Assembly: GCA_965238305.1 (NCBI GenBank)
Contig: CBDEHK010000001.1
Coordinates: forward strand, 3,224,001 to 3,288,000
Reading direction: 5' to 3'
Origin: CBDCGJ01 sp965238305
GTDB lineage: Bacteria; Pseudomonadota; Alphaproteobacteria; GCA-2731375
DNA length: 64,000 nt
This document shows, piece by piece, positions 8,141 through 17,148 of the stretch; position 1 is the first letter of the stretch; each line of letters opens with the position of its first letter. The position numbers and the translations under genes were made by a program. The notes under the pieces are model-generated. The model was not told where the DNA came from. It made no database searches and saw nothing but the letters and a program-made list of their open reading frames with translations.

Positions 8141-9526
8141 CAACAACCAAGCAGCCAAACCCAAAAACGCAAAAAACCCAACAACATCGGTAATCGTAGT
8201 TAGAAAAACCGTCGCGGCAACCGCCGGATCAAAACCTATCCGATCTAATCCTAGTGGAATCAGTGCTCCGGCAAGTCCGGCGATTAGCATATTCACGGCC
8301 ATGGCCAAAGCGATTACACCGCCCAAGCCCGGTTCGGCAAACCAGAACCCGGCCACCAAGCCGACAAGAACGGCGAAAAACAAACCATTTAGGCCGCCAA
8401 CCAGCACCTCTTTTCGCACCACGCGAAACGCATTGGCCGCCGTCAGTTCGTGCGTTGCTAAAGCCCGCACCGCCACAGTCAAGGTCTGCGTTCCGGCATT
8501 ACCGCCCATCGACGCCACGATCGGCATCAGAATAGCCAAGGCGATAATCTGTTCGATCGTCGCATCAAATTGCGCAATCACCATGGAGGCGATGATCGCC
8601 GTAAACAAATTAACCAACAACCAAGTGAAGCGATTGCGTGTGGTACGCAAGACCGAATGGAAGATATCGCTTTCGTCACTGACGCCGCCAAGACGCATCA
8701 AATCTTCTTCCGTCTCTTCTTCGATCACGTCAGCCATATCGTCGAAGGTTATCACACCGACCAGACGACCCGCCGCATCGACAACAGGGGCCGAGGCCAT
8801 GTCATATTGCTGGAACAAATAGGCCGCCTCTTCCTGATCCAAATCGACGGGAATGGGATTGATGCTGTCATTCATGACATCCCGCATCAAAACCGGACGT
8901 TTGGCGCGCAGCGTATTGTTCAACGGCACCTGACCAATTGGTCGGTGACGCGGATCGACGACGAATATTTCGTAAAACTCATCAGGCAGATCGTCGGTCT
9001 CCCGACAATAATCGATCACTTGCCCGACGGTCCAATAAGCCGGCACGGCAATCAGTTCACGCTGCATCAAACGACCAGCACTGTCTTCGGGATAAGACAA
9101 CCCTTCCAGTACTGCGGCGCGATCCGGCGCTGGGACCGCTAGCAACACTTCGTCGCGATGGTCGTCGTCCATCGCGCCCAGAACGTAGACACCATCGTCG
9201 GTGTCCATCTCCGCTATGGCGGCGGCAATATGCGATGCTGGCAGGGCCGCCAAGACGTCTTCCAATACAACTTCATCAAGTTCGATCAGAATTTCCGCGT
9301 CGAAATTATCCTGCAACATCGTGACAAAACTATGCCGGTCATCGCTCGTCAAGAATTCAACGAGATCGGCAATATCCGCACTATGCAAATTATATAGCAG
9401 CGTTTCGAGTGAGGCGCGGTCACCTTCGTCGATTGCCTGTTCAACGGCGCGGACAAGTTCTTTGTCTATCGGATAGACTTCATCGACAGTCGCCGGGGCC
9501 TCTGTATTGAAATCCTCTTCGCTCAC
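8135..9526 (-). CDS. mgtE: Magnesium transporter MgtE
   Basis: This inner membrane Mg2+ channel/transporter has the complete MgtE order: an acidic N domain of helical repeats (DIADLVEFLTSDDRHSFV), a CBS pair (MRDVMNDSINPIPVDLDQEE to GVITFDDMADVIEEETEED) and five C-terminal membrane helices with the conserved MPIVASMGGNAGTQ segment. The frame is open from an ATG at 9583, but that lies inside the maeB coding end. The GTG at 9526 (463 residues) sits one base after the maeB stop with GGAG 8 bases upstream and is chosen. The 3' end overlaps the convergent desaturase by 6 bases. Confidence 0.93.
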   Translation of the reverse strand: MSEEDFNTEAPATVDEVYPIDKELVRAVEQAIDEGDRASLETLLYNLHSADIADLVEFLTSDDRHSFVTMLQDNFDAEILIELDEVVLEDVLAALPASHIAAAIAEMDTDDGVYVLGAMDDDHRDEVLLAVPAPDRAAVLEGLSYPEDSAGRLMQRELIAVPAYWTVGQVIDYCRETDDLPDEFYEIFVVDPRHRPIGQVPLNNTLRAKRPVLMRDVMNDSINPIPVDLDQEEAAYLFQQYDMASAPVVDAAGRLVGVITFDDMADVIEEETEEDLMRLGGVSDESDIFHSVLRTTRNRFTWLLVNLFTAIIASMVIAQFDATIEQIIALAILMPIVASMGGNAGTQTLTVAVRALATHELTAANAFRVVRKEVLVGGLNGLFFAVLVGLVAGFWFAEPGLGGVIALAMAVNMLIAGLAGALIPLGLDRIGFDPAVAATVFLTTITDVVGFFAFLGLAAWLLL

Positions 9527-9527
9527 G

Positions 9528-11855
9528 TCACTCGCTCCGTTGACTGACAAAATCCGGTTGCGCCTGGGCGTCGACCGTCGCAATAGCCGTCATGTTGACC
9601 AGACCACGAACGGTAACGGTTTGACTGACGATATGAGCTGGCAAGGCCATCCCGATCAGCATTGGGCCAACCGAAATACCGTTGGCTAATATGCGCGACA
9701 GGTTAAAAGCGATATTGGCGGCGTCTAATGACGGCATGACCAACAAGTTTGCCGAACCGACAAGCACTGAATCCTTAAATACTTGCTCTCTTATGAAAGG
9801 ATCCAAAGCTGTATCCGCGCGCATTTCACCGTCGACTTCCAATTCGGGCGCCAGGTCGCAAAGCAGTTCGCGGGCCTGCCGCATGCGTAAGGATGATCCA
9901 CTGTCCGAAGCGCCAAAATCCGAATGGGACAGCAACGCAACTTTTGGTTCCATGCCGAAGCGGCGGACATGCTCTGCCGCCAAAAGGGTCATTTCGGCAA
10001 TCTGCGCTGCCGTTGGTTTGTAGGTAACCGCGGTGTCGCACATAAAGACGGCACCGCGATCCGATATCATCAGTTCCAGAGCGGAAACATCACTGACCCC
10101 GTCACGCAGCCCGATGACGTCCATAATATGATGCAAATGGGCGGAAAAACCACCCACCGTGCCGCAAATCATTGCGTCCGCATCCCCCATCGCGACCATC
10201 ATGGAAGCGATCAAGGTTGCCCTGGTCGCCATCAACAATCGGGCCCGGTCCATCGAGACGCCGCGCCGACCCATAATACGGTGATACTGATCGACATATT
10301 CTTCATAGCGGTCGTAATAGGTGCGGTCGACAATATCGACATCAGCACCAATCTTGATCCGTAGGCCATTTTCCGCGATGGGCTTTTCAATAAGGTCCGG
10401 ACGCCCAACCAAAATTGGCTTTGCCAAGCCGTCGTCAACGGCGATCTGAACCGCCTGTAGCACCCGCACTGAATGCCCTTCTGAATAAACCACGCGTCGG
10501 GGATCTTCGCGGGCGCGATCAAATATCGGTTTCATCGCAAAGCCAGTGCGGTAGACCACCCCGGTCAGTTTTTCACCATACGCTTCCATATCTTCAATCG
10601 GTCGGCTGGCGACGCCGCTATCCATGGCCGCTTGCGCGACTGCCGGGGCAACTGAGGTGATCAAACGCGGGTCGAAAGGTTTTGGAATAAGATAATCGGG
10701 GCCGAATGCAAGATTTTCGCCACGGTAAGCTTTTGCCACGACGTCGGACGATTCAGCTGTCGCAAGGTCGGCTATCGCCTTGACCGCGGCGATTTTCATC
10801 TCCTCGTTAATTGTGGTGGCACCGACATCGAGGGCGCCGCGAAACAGGAATGGAAAACAAAGCACATTATTTACTTGGTTTGGATAGTCGGATCGACCAG
10901 TTGCCATAATTGCATCCGGGCGTACGGCTTTAGCAGCGCCCGGGTCGATTTCCGGGTTCGGATTTGCCAGCGCCAAAATCAACGGGTCTTTTGCCATCCC
11001 TTTCACCATATCGGATGACAACACACCCGCAGCGGACAAGCCCAAGAAAACATCCGCATCCGGCATCGCATCGGCTAAATGTCGGCATTCGGTTTGCCTG
11101 GTCCAAGCCTGATTAAACTCATTCAAGCCGACGTTGCGGCCCTGGTGCAATATTCCATCAATGTCGGAAACAAAAACGTTCGCGGGATCAAGGCCCATAC
11201 TTTTCAAAAGATTGAGGCATGCTAGCGCCGCAGCGCCAGCGCCAGAGGCAACTAATTTAATCTCTGACAATTGTTTGCCAACCAAGCGCAAACCATTGGA
11301 GATTGCCGCGGCAACACAGATCGCTGTACCATGTTGGTCATCGTGGAAGACCGGTATGTTCATCCGCTGGCGACAGGCTTTTTCGATCAGGAAACATTCC
11401 GGCGCCTTGATGTCTTCCAGATTGATGCCACCAAATGTCGGCTCCAACGCCGCCACGATATCGACGAAGCGGTCGGGGTCCAATTCGGCAATTTCAAGGT
11501 CGAAACAATCAATATTGGCGAATTTCTTGAACAGGACAGCTTTGCCCTCCATCACCGGTTTAGACGCCAGCGGTCCGATCGCGCCAAGACCCAAGACAGC
11601 CGTTCCATTAGTTACTACAGCGACCAAATTGGCCCGTGTCGTGTAATCAGCGGCGGAATTCGCATCATCGACAATGGCGTTACAGGCGGCGGCAACGCCC
11701 GGAGAGTAGGCTAACGAGAGGTCACGTTGATTAGCCAGTCTGGTTGTTGGAGAGACCGAAATTTTCCCAGGTGTCGGCCAACGGTGATATTCCAACGACA
11801 TGCTGTTCAGATCGTCCGACATCTCGACTAGCCTCCCAAATAATTCTTGATTCAA
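9528..11855 (-). CDS. maeB: NADP-dependent malic enzyme with phosphotransacetylase-like domain
   Basis: A 775-residue enzyme that decarboxylates malate to pyruvate with NADP+. Residues about 30-430 are the malic enzyme (LAYSPGVAAACNAI, NGTAVLGLGAIGPLASKPVMEGK, FHDDQHGTAICVAA), followed by a phosphate acetyltransferase-type domain (about 440-775, GMEPKVALLSHSDFGASDSG) that is usually regulatory rather than catalytic in these fusions. An internal ATG at 11822 is an alternative start. mgtE follows immediately, its GTG one base after this stop, so the two are probably translated from one message. Confidence 0.94.
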   Translation of the reverse strand: MNQELFGRLVEMSDDLNSMSLEYHRWPTPGKISVSPTTRLANQRDLSLAYSPGVAAACNAIVDDANSAADYTTRANLVAVVTNGTAVLGLGAIGPLASKPVMEGKAVLFKKFANIDCFDLEIAELDPDRFVDIVAALEPTFGGINLEDIKAPECFLIEKACRQRMNIPVFHDDQHGTAICVAAAISNGLRLVGKQLSEIKLVASGAGAAALACLNLLKSMGLDPANVFVSDIDGILHQGRNVGLNEFNQAWTRQTECRHLADAMPDADVFLGLSAAGVLSSDMVKGMAKDPLILALANPNPEIDPGAAKAVRPDAIMATGRSDYPNQVNNVLCFPFLFRGALDVGATTINEEMKIAAVKAIADLATAESSDVVAKAYRGENLAFGPDYLIPKPFDPRLITSVAPAVAQAAMDSGVASRPIEDMEAYGEKLTGVVYRTGFAMKPIFDRAREDPRRVVYSEGHSVRVLQAVQIAVDDGLAKPILVGRPDLIEKPIAENGLRIKIGADVDIVDRTYYDRYEEYVDQYHRIMGRRGVSMDRARLLMATRATLIASMMVAMGDADAMICGTVGGFSAHLHHIMDVIGLRDGVSDVSALELMISDRGAVFMCDTAVTYKPTAAQIAEMTLLAAEHVRRFGMEPKVALLSHSDFGASDSGSSLRMRQARELLCDLAPELEVDGEMRADTALDPFIREQVFKDSVLVGSANLLVMPSLDAANIAFNLSRILANGISVGPMLIGMALPAHIVSQTVTVRGLVNMTAIATVDAQAQPDFVSQRSE

Positions 11856-11972
11856 GAATCGACTATAACAGGCTTAATCTATTCAATTATGGGAAAATAA
11901 TAAGGCAGAATTTTACGCACAACCGATTGCGGGGCTTGGCAGAGAATTGTTTGGTTTCGCCAGGCGTAGAAC

Positions 11973-12015
11973 CCGCCTTCCCTAAATTTTGTTCAACGAA
12001 AGTTAGGGAAGGCGG
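11973..12015 (-). terminator. Long hairpin just after tRNA-Leu
   Basis: A perfect 13-base inverted repeat (CCGCCTTCCCTAA at 11973-11985, TTAGGGAAGGCGG at 12003-12015) whose loop can continue pairing for six more bases after one mismatch. It begins one base after the encoded CCA of tRNA-Leu. No T-run follows on either strand, so it may stop transcription poorly and could instead define the tRNA 3' end or protect it. Because the stem is symmetric it would form in transcripts from either direction. Confidence 0.55.
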
Positions 12016-12016
12016 A

Positions 12017-12104
12017 TGGTGCGGTCGAGAAGACTCGAACTTCCACGGGATATTATCCCACAGCGACCTCAACGCTGCGCGTCTACCAATTCCGCCACGA
12101 CCGC
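12017..12104 (-). tRNA. tRNA-Leu (GAG), CCA encoded
   Basis: Read on the reverse strand from 12104: acceptor GCGGTCG pairs with CGACCGC, and the anticodon stem CAGCG/CGCTG encloses loop TTGAGGT, giving anticodon GAG for CUC/CUU leucine codons. A long variable arm (GGGATAATATCCC) fits the class II tRNA-Leu form, and the T arm contains GTTCGAGTC. The discriminator is A and CCA is encoded at 12017-12019. Confidence 0.95.
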
Positions 12105-12184
12105 TTATTGGACGATGGGGGATAACAAATCCTAGCCCTCGCTGCAAGCGAAAGCCGCATCAATAATACAATAGTTTTAGCTTG

Positions 12185-12436
12185 TTAGCCGCCCCGGTAA
12201 CCCAAGCCAATGGTTTCGGTTATCTGAACCGAAACGGTCTCGCCGCTGACCAGGATGTCACCCCGGGCAATCAGCTGATTATTGGCGTAAACCCAGACGT
12301 TATCTTCGATCCGAGCATCCAACTCGATAACCGCGCCGCGGCCCATTTTTAAAAGCTGATGGATCGGCATTTTAGTGCGGCCTATCACTACTGATATTTC
12401 TACGTCTACGGTTTCGACCGACCTGTTGTCATTCAT
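12185..12436 (-). CDS. Short FliN-type flagellar motor switch family protein
   Basis: An 83-residue protein that is essentially one SpoA/FliN C-terminal domain: VDVEISVVIGRTKMPIHQLL, GAVIELDARIEDNVWVYANN and a C-terminal GETVSVQITETIGL. FliN forms the C-ring of the flagellar motor with FliM and binds the export apparatus. This copy lacks the N-terminal extension of typical FliN (over 100 residues) and has no flagellar neighbour: tRNA-Leu lies downstream and lipB is divergent upstream. It could be the real FliN encoded away from the flagellar genes, or a SpoA-domain protein of another secretion system. Confidence 0.75.
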   Translation of the reverse strand: MNDNRSVETVDVEISVVIGRTKMPIHQLLKMGRGAVIELDARIEDNVWVYANNQLIARGDILVSGETVSVQITETIGLGYRGG

Positions 12437-12533
12437 TCTATTTGTTTCACCCTACTGATCCCTGAGCAAGCATATGGTATAGCTGCAGGTCATGAACAAA
12501 TGCATAATAACATAATTGATCGACGACGTAGTG

Positions 12534-13220
12534 ATGAAACAATTGATCCACGATATTGAGTGTAAATTCAGCGACTTACCGGTATCCTATCCCGCTGCAA
12601 TCGAATTGATGGAAGATCGCGTGGCGGCGATTCACAAGGGCGAAGCGGCAGAAATGGTTTGGTTTCTGCAGCATCCGTCGCTTTATACCGCCGGCACCAG
12701 CGCCAAGGCCGCTGACTTAATCGACCCCGAACGGCTTCCCGTTTTTATGACCGGACGTGGCGGACAGTATACTTATCATGGTCCGGGACAGCGCATTGTT
12801 TATGTGATGATGGATCTTCGGAAGCGAAAAGCTGACTTGCGTCTGTTTGTCAGAAATTTGGAACAGTGGATCATTAACACTTTGGCCGTATTCAATGTGA
12901 AAGGTGAATTACGAACCGGCCGGGTCGGTGTTTGGGTCGATCGCGGTCAGGGCCGCGAAGACAAAATTGCGGCCCTTGGCATTCGCGTCCGGCACTGGGT
13001 CAGTTATCATGGTATTTCGATCAACATCGATCCAGATCTCAATCAATATGAGGGCATTGTCCCTTGCGGCATCGCTGAGCATGGTGTGACCTCATTCGAC
13101 GATTTGGGTTTGCCGACCACAATGACGGAATTCGACCATGAGATGCTGGCGCAGTTTGCCAAGGTATTTGGTGGCCTGCCGCTAAATCGTGCGTCGTTGC
13201 TGGAAACCTTGCCCCGCTAA
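12534..13220 (+). CDS. lipB: Octanoyl-[acyl-carrier-protein]-protein N-octanoyltransferase
   Basis: LipB moves octanoyl from acyl carrier protein to lipoyl domains, the first step of lipoate assembly for 2-oxoacid dehydrogenases and the glycine cleavage system. Diagnostic stretches are VWFLQHPSLYTAGTSA, the lipoyl-binding GRGGQYTYHGPGQ, DKIAALGIRVRHWVSYHGIS with the catalytic lysine, and GIVPCGI with the catalytic cysteine near residue 178. The frame is open from a TTG at 12516; the ATG at 12534 (228 residues) is preferred, with a GTG at 12531 possible. The last 39 bases overlap the convergent acylphosphatase gene. Confidence 0.94.
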   Translation: MKQLIHDIECKFSDLPVSYPAAIELMEDRVAAIHKGEAAEMVWFLQHPSLYTAGTSAKAADLIDPERLPVFMTGRGGQYTYHGPGQRIVYVMMDLRKRKADLRLFVRNLEQWIINTLAVFNVKGELRTGRVGVWVDRGQGREDKIAALGIRVRHWVSYHGISINIDPDLNQYEGIVPCGIAEHGVTSFDDLGLPTTMTEFDHEMLAQFAKVFGGLPLNRASLLETLPR

Positions 13221-13472
13221 AATGTCAGGATCGCCGTCTTGATTATCTGAAACAATGACATCGCGAACCGCTGCCGAACCCGGACCATTTCGGCAGGCAT
13301 CGATCAACATCTTGATTTTGTCCGGTGTGCCAACAACCCGCGCCTCGACACTGCCGTCACGACAGTTACAGACCCAACCGTCCAAATTCAGGTCACGGGC
13401 GACCTCGATAGTCCAGCCACGATACCAGACCCCCTGCACTTTTCCGGTGATGCGCAAGGAAACTGTCTGCAA
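13182..13472 (-). CDS. acyP: Acylphosphatase
   Basis: A 96-residue cytosolic enzyme that hydrolyses carboxyl-phosphate bonds of acyl phosphates. The fold is recognisable from GKVQGVWYRGWT, which has the phosphate-binding loop and catalytic arginine near residue 18, and GWVCNCRDGSVE with the catalytic asparagine near 36. It starts two bases after the pccA stop, so it is the third cistron of pccB-pccA-acyP. Its tail (residues about 84-96) is read from DNA that also encodes the LipB C-terminus on the other strand. Confidence 0.9.
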   Translation of the reverse strand: MQTVSLRITGKVQGVWYRGWTIEVARDLNLDGWVCNCRDGSVEARVVGTPDKIKMLIDACRNGPGSAAVRDVIVSDNQDGDPDILAGQGFQQRRTI

Positions 13473-13474
13473 GG

Positions 13475-15460
13475 TTATTCAAACTCCAGAATGACTTCAT
13501 CGACCGGCAAGCTATCACCGGCGGCGGCGTGGATTTCTTTCACAATCCCATCAACTTCGGCCCGCAGGACGTTTTCCATTTTCATCGCTTCTACTACGGC
13601 CAGAGGATCGCCGGCCTTCACCATGTCGCCTTCTGCGACCGCGATCGACATCACCAGACCCGGCATCGGACAAAGCAGGAATTTAGAGGTGTCGGGAACG
13701 ACAACCTCCGGCATCAGGGTGGCCAATTCCGCTTCCCGTGCTGTTCGCACAACAGTGGTAACGTTGATACCGCCATGCGCCAACTGCGCGCCTTCCGGCA
13801 ATCGGTCCACTTGCACCGTCGCCGGACGGCCATTGACCGTACCCTCGAACACCAAGGCGCCCGGATGCCAATGGCTACGTACCGCGATGATGTGATCGTC
13901 GATCGAAATATCGAACCCTTCCGCTGCGTCCGCGACTGTCACCGGAATACTGTCCTCATCAATGCAGACTGTCCAATCGCTCCCGGCCCTGGGTTTATGA
14001 TGCGCCAGTTGTCCGGAGACAGATGCGGCGCGCGTAAACTCACGCAAATGGGTCAAGATCGCGACACCGACAAGGACATCACGCGCCCTTGCGTCAACCG
14101 GCCCGCCTTGAAACCCTTCGGAATATTCGTCGGCGATGAAATTTGTCGTAATATCTCCTGAAACAAAACGGGGATGTTGAATAACGGCATTTAGGAAACC
14201 CAAATTGTGTTGAATACCACGGACATAATATTGATCCAGCGCCGTGCGCATATGGCCCAGCGCCTCATCCCGGTGACGGCCATAGGTTACCAACTTCGCA
14301 ATCAACGGATCGTAATACCGTGATATCTCCGAACCCTCGATGACGCCTGTATCAACGCGGACGTTGGCGTTTTCGACCGGTGGGCGACAATGCACCAGTC
14401 GCCCAATCGACGGCATGAATTCGCGATAGGGGTCTTCCGCATATAGTCGCGCTTCAATCGCCCAACCATCGAGCTTCACATCATCTTGGCTAATCGTTAG
14501 TTGTTCGCCAGCGGCGACACGCAGCATCTGTTCAACCAGATCGATACCAGTGATAAATTCCGTTACCGGATGCTCAACCTGCAGACGAGTATTCATCTCC
14601 AGGAAGAAGAAGTTTTTGTCCTTGTCGACAATGAACTCTACGGTCCCGGCGGAAGCATAATTTACCGCTTGAGCCAAAGCGACAGCCTGTTCGCCCATCG
14701 CCTTGCGGGTCGCGGGATCAAGGAACGGACTGGGCGCTTCTTCAATTACTTTCTGATGACGGCGTTGCACCGAACATTCCCGTTCCCCTAAATAGATACA
14801 ATTGCCATGACTGTCAGCCAGCACTTGGATCTCGATATGGCGGGGTTGCTCGATATATTTCTCAACAAAAATACGATCATCGCCAAAGCTGGAGCGGGCC
14901 TCATTTTCCGCCGAAGTAAAACCTTCTGCAACTTCGTCAGCGGAATAAGCCACCCGCATGCCTTTGCCGCCGCCACCGGCGGACGCTTTGATCATCACCG
15001 GATAGCCAATATCCTTGGCGATTTTTTTCGCTTCATCGGCATCAGCGATAACACCCATATAGCCTGGAACCGTCGACACTTTGGCCGCATGGGCAAGTTT
15101 TTTACTTTCGATTTTATCGCCCATGGCCGCAATTGCTTTCGGGCCTGGGCCAATAAAGGCGATATTGTTTTTTGCCAAGATTTCGGCAAAACCAGCATTC
15201 TCCGACAGAAAACCATAACCGGGATGCACGGCTTCCGCGCCGCTATCCTTAATGGCCGCCAGAATTTTATCCATCACCAGATAGCTTTCAGCTGCCGCCG
15301 CCGGACCGATAGCAATGGCTTCGTCCGCCATCTCCACATGCAGCGCCCCTGCGTCAGCTTCGGAATAGACCGCAACGGTCCGAATGCCCATACGACGTGC
15401 GGTCTTGATCACCCGACAGGCAATTTCGCCACGATTAGCAATAAGGATTTTTTTGAACAT
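13475..15460 (-). CDS. pccA: Propionyl-CoA carboxylase alpha subunit
   Basis: A 661-residue biotin carboxylase/BCCP subunit feeding propionyl-CoA from odd-chain acids, Val, Ile and Met into methylmalonyl-CoA. It shows MFKKILIANRGEIACRVIKT, the ATP-grasp loop KASAGGGGKGMRVAY, FFLEMNTRLQVEHPVTEFIT and the C-terminal biotin site AMKMEN (lysine near 627). The region between the carboxylase and biotinyl domains (DWTVCIDEDSIPVTVADAAE) fits the PCC subunit-bridging domain. It lies 38 bases after pccB. It resembles mccA at 0.8-2.8 kb, and the two are best read as ancient paralogues. Confidence 0.93.
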   Translation of the reverse strand: MFKKILIANRGEIACRVIKTARRMGIRTVAVYSEADAGALHVEMADEAIAIGPAAAAESYLVMDKILAAIKDSGAEAVHPGYGFLSENAGFAEILAKNNIAFIGPGPKAIAAMGDKIESKKLAHAAKVSTVPGYMGVIADADEAKKIAKDIGYPVMIKASAGGGGKGMRVAYSADEVAEGFTSAENEARSSFGDDRIFVEKYIEQPRHIEIQVLADSHGNCIYLGERECSVQRRHQKVIEEAPSPFLDPATRKAMGEQAVALAQAVNYASAGTVEFIVDKDKNFFFLEMNTRLQVEHPVTEFITGIDLVEQMLRVAAGEQLTISQDDVKLDGWAIEARLYAEDPYREFMPSIGRLVHCRPPVENANVRVDTGVIEGSEISRYYDPLIAKLVTYGRHRDEALGHMRTALDQYYVRGIQHNLGFLNAVIQHPRFVSGDITTNFIADEYSEGFQGGPVDARARDVLVGVAILTHLREFTRAASVSGQLAHHKPRAGSDWTVCIDEDSIPVTVADAAEGFDISIDDHIIAVRSHWHPGALVFEGTVNGRPATVQVDRLPEGAQLAHGGINVTTVVRTAREAELATLMPEVVVPDTSKFLLCPMPGLVMSIAVAEGDMVKAGDPLAVVEAMKMENVLRAEVDGIVKEIHAAAGDSLPVDEVILEFE

Positions 15461-15498
15461 CGATAGATCTCAACAATTAATAATCGGAATAACGGAAA

Positions 15499-17031
15499 CT
15501 AAAGCGGAATGTTGTCGTGTTTTTTCCACGGATTTTCCAATTCCTTATCTTTCAGCATATCCAGCGCCCGCATGATGCGACGCCGGGTATTGTGAGGCAT
15601 GATCACGTCGTCGATGAAGCCGCGATTACCAGCGATAAACGGATTGGCGAACTTTTCACGATATTCATCGGTGCGTTTTTTAATTTTTTTCGGGTTGCCC
15701 AGTTCGGAGCGGAAAATGATCTCCACCGCCCCTTGCGCGCCCATAACGGCGATTTCCGCCGCCGGCCAGGCGTAATTGACATCCCCGCGCAGATGTTTCG
15801 ACGACATCACGTCATAGGCACCGCCATAAGCTTTGCGCGTTATTAAAGTAATCTTCGGAACCGTCGCTTCAGCAAATGCAAACAACAATTTTGCCCCATG
15901 CTTGATCAGGCCACCATATTCTTGCGCGGTCCCGGGCAGGAAACCAGGGACGTCGACCAATGTGATGATGGGGATATTAAAACAGTCACAAAAACGGACA
16001 AATCGGGCGCCTTTTTTACTGCTATTGATATCAAGACTGCCGGCCAGCACCATCGGCTGATTGGCGACGATACCGACAGTCGATCCGCCCATGCGCGCAA
16101 AGCCAACAACAATATTTTGCGCATGGTCTGGCTGGATTTCGTAAAAATCCCCTTCATCGACCATTTTTCTGATCAGTTCCTTCATATCATATGGCTGATT
16201 GGGGTTTGCCGGCACCAGCGTATCGAGAGACATATCGCTGCGATCCGCAGCGTCATAAGCTGGTCGTTCTGGCGGTTGCTCTTTGTTGGAGAGAGGCAGA
16301 AAATCGATTAAGCGGCGAACCTGGTTCAAGGCCTCCATGTCATTTTCGAATGCATTGTCGGCGACCCCGGATTTCCGCGAATGGGTAATGGCGCCGCCTA
16401 GTTCTTCGTGGCTGACTTCTTCCTGTGTCACCGTTTTCACCACATCTGGTCCGGTGACATACATATATGAACTACCCTTCACCATGAAGATAAAGTCGGT
16501 CATGGCAGGTGAATAGACCGCCCCACCGGCACAGGGGCCCATCACAACAGATATCTGCGGCACCACGCCGGAAGCCAATACGTTGCGTTGAAAGACGTCG
16601 GCATATCCGCCCAGGCTTGCCACACCCTCTTGGATGCGCGCACCGCCAGAATCGTTGATGCCAATCACCGGCGCCCCGACTTTCATCGCTTGATCCATGA
16701 CCTTGCAGATCTTCCCGGCATGGGCTTCTGAGAGGGAGCCGCCAAAGACGGTAAAATCCTGCGAAAAGACAAAAATTAGCCGGCCGTTGATGGTACCCCA
16801 GCCGGTGACAACCCCGTCGCCCGGAACTTTTTGTTCGGCCATGCCGAAATCGACGGAGCGATGTTCGACAAACATGTCGTATTCTTCAAAGGAGCCGTCG
16901 TCGAGCAGAACTTCGATCCGTTCGCGTGCCGTCAATTTCCCTTTCGCGTGTTGTGTGTCAATGCGCTTCTGCCCTCCGCCCTGTCGTGCGGCGGCGCGCT
17001 TTTCTTCGAGTTGCCGGATAATTTCTTGCAT
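15499..17031 (-). CDS. pccB: Propionyl-CoA carboxylase beta subunit
   Basis: A 510-residue carboxyltransferase subunit. Family stretches are KLTARERIEVLLDDGSFEEYD near the N-terminus, the biotin/CoA loop INDSGGARIQEGVASLGGYA, VMGPCAGGAVYSPAMTDF and the C-terminal LVDVPGFLPGTAQEYGG with TRKAYGGAYDVMSSKH. It transfers the carboxyl group to propionyl-CoA to give (S)-methylmalonyl-CoA, in complex with PccA. It is the first gene of pccB-pccA-acyP. The 117 bases upstream, before the ATP12 stop, should hold the operon promoter, but I see no strong match. Confidence 0.95.
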   Translation of the reverse strand: MQEIIRQLEEKRAAARQGGGQKRIDTQHAKGKLTARERIEVLLDDGSFEEYDMFVEHRSVDFGMAEQKVPGDGVVTGWGTINGRLIFVFSQDFTVFGGSLSEAHAGKICKVMDQAMKVGAPVIGINDSGGARIQEGVASLGGYADVFQRNVLASGVVPQISVVMGPCAGGAVYSPAMTDFIFMVKGSSYMYVTGPDVVKTVTQEEVSHEELGGAITHSRKSGVADNAFENDMEALNQVRRLIDFLPLSNKEQPPERPAYDAADRSDMSLDTLVPANPNQPYDMKELIRKMVDEGDFYEIQPDHAQNIVVGFARMGGSTVGIVANQPMVLAGSLDINSSKKGARFVRFCDCFNIPIITLVDVPGFLPGTAQEYGGLIKHGAKLLFAFAEATVPKITLITRKAYGGAYDVMSSKHLRGDVNYAWPAAEIAVMGAQGAVEIIFRSELGNPKKIKKRTDEYREKFANPFIAGNRGFIDDVIMPHNTRRRIMRALDMLKDKELENPWKKHDNIPL

Positions 17032-17148
17032 TTAGCCTCGCCCTCGTCTTGATGTTTTTTAAACAGCCCTGGCCTCCGAGCGGAGATCTCAGCATCATAG
17101 CTTTTGTAATGGGATTGTCATGTAATTTGAATGGAATAAGCCGATAAT

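Noticed and set aside
9527..9583. The longer mgtE start (ATG at 9583)
   Set aside because: It would overlap the end of maeB by 56 bases; the GTG at 9526 has a better placed GGAG and one-base spacing after the maeB stop.
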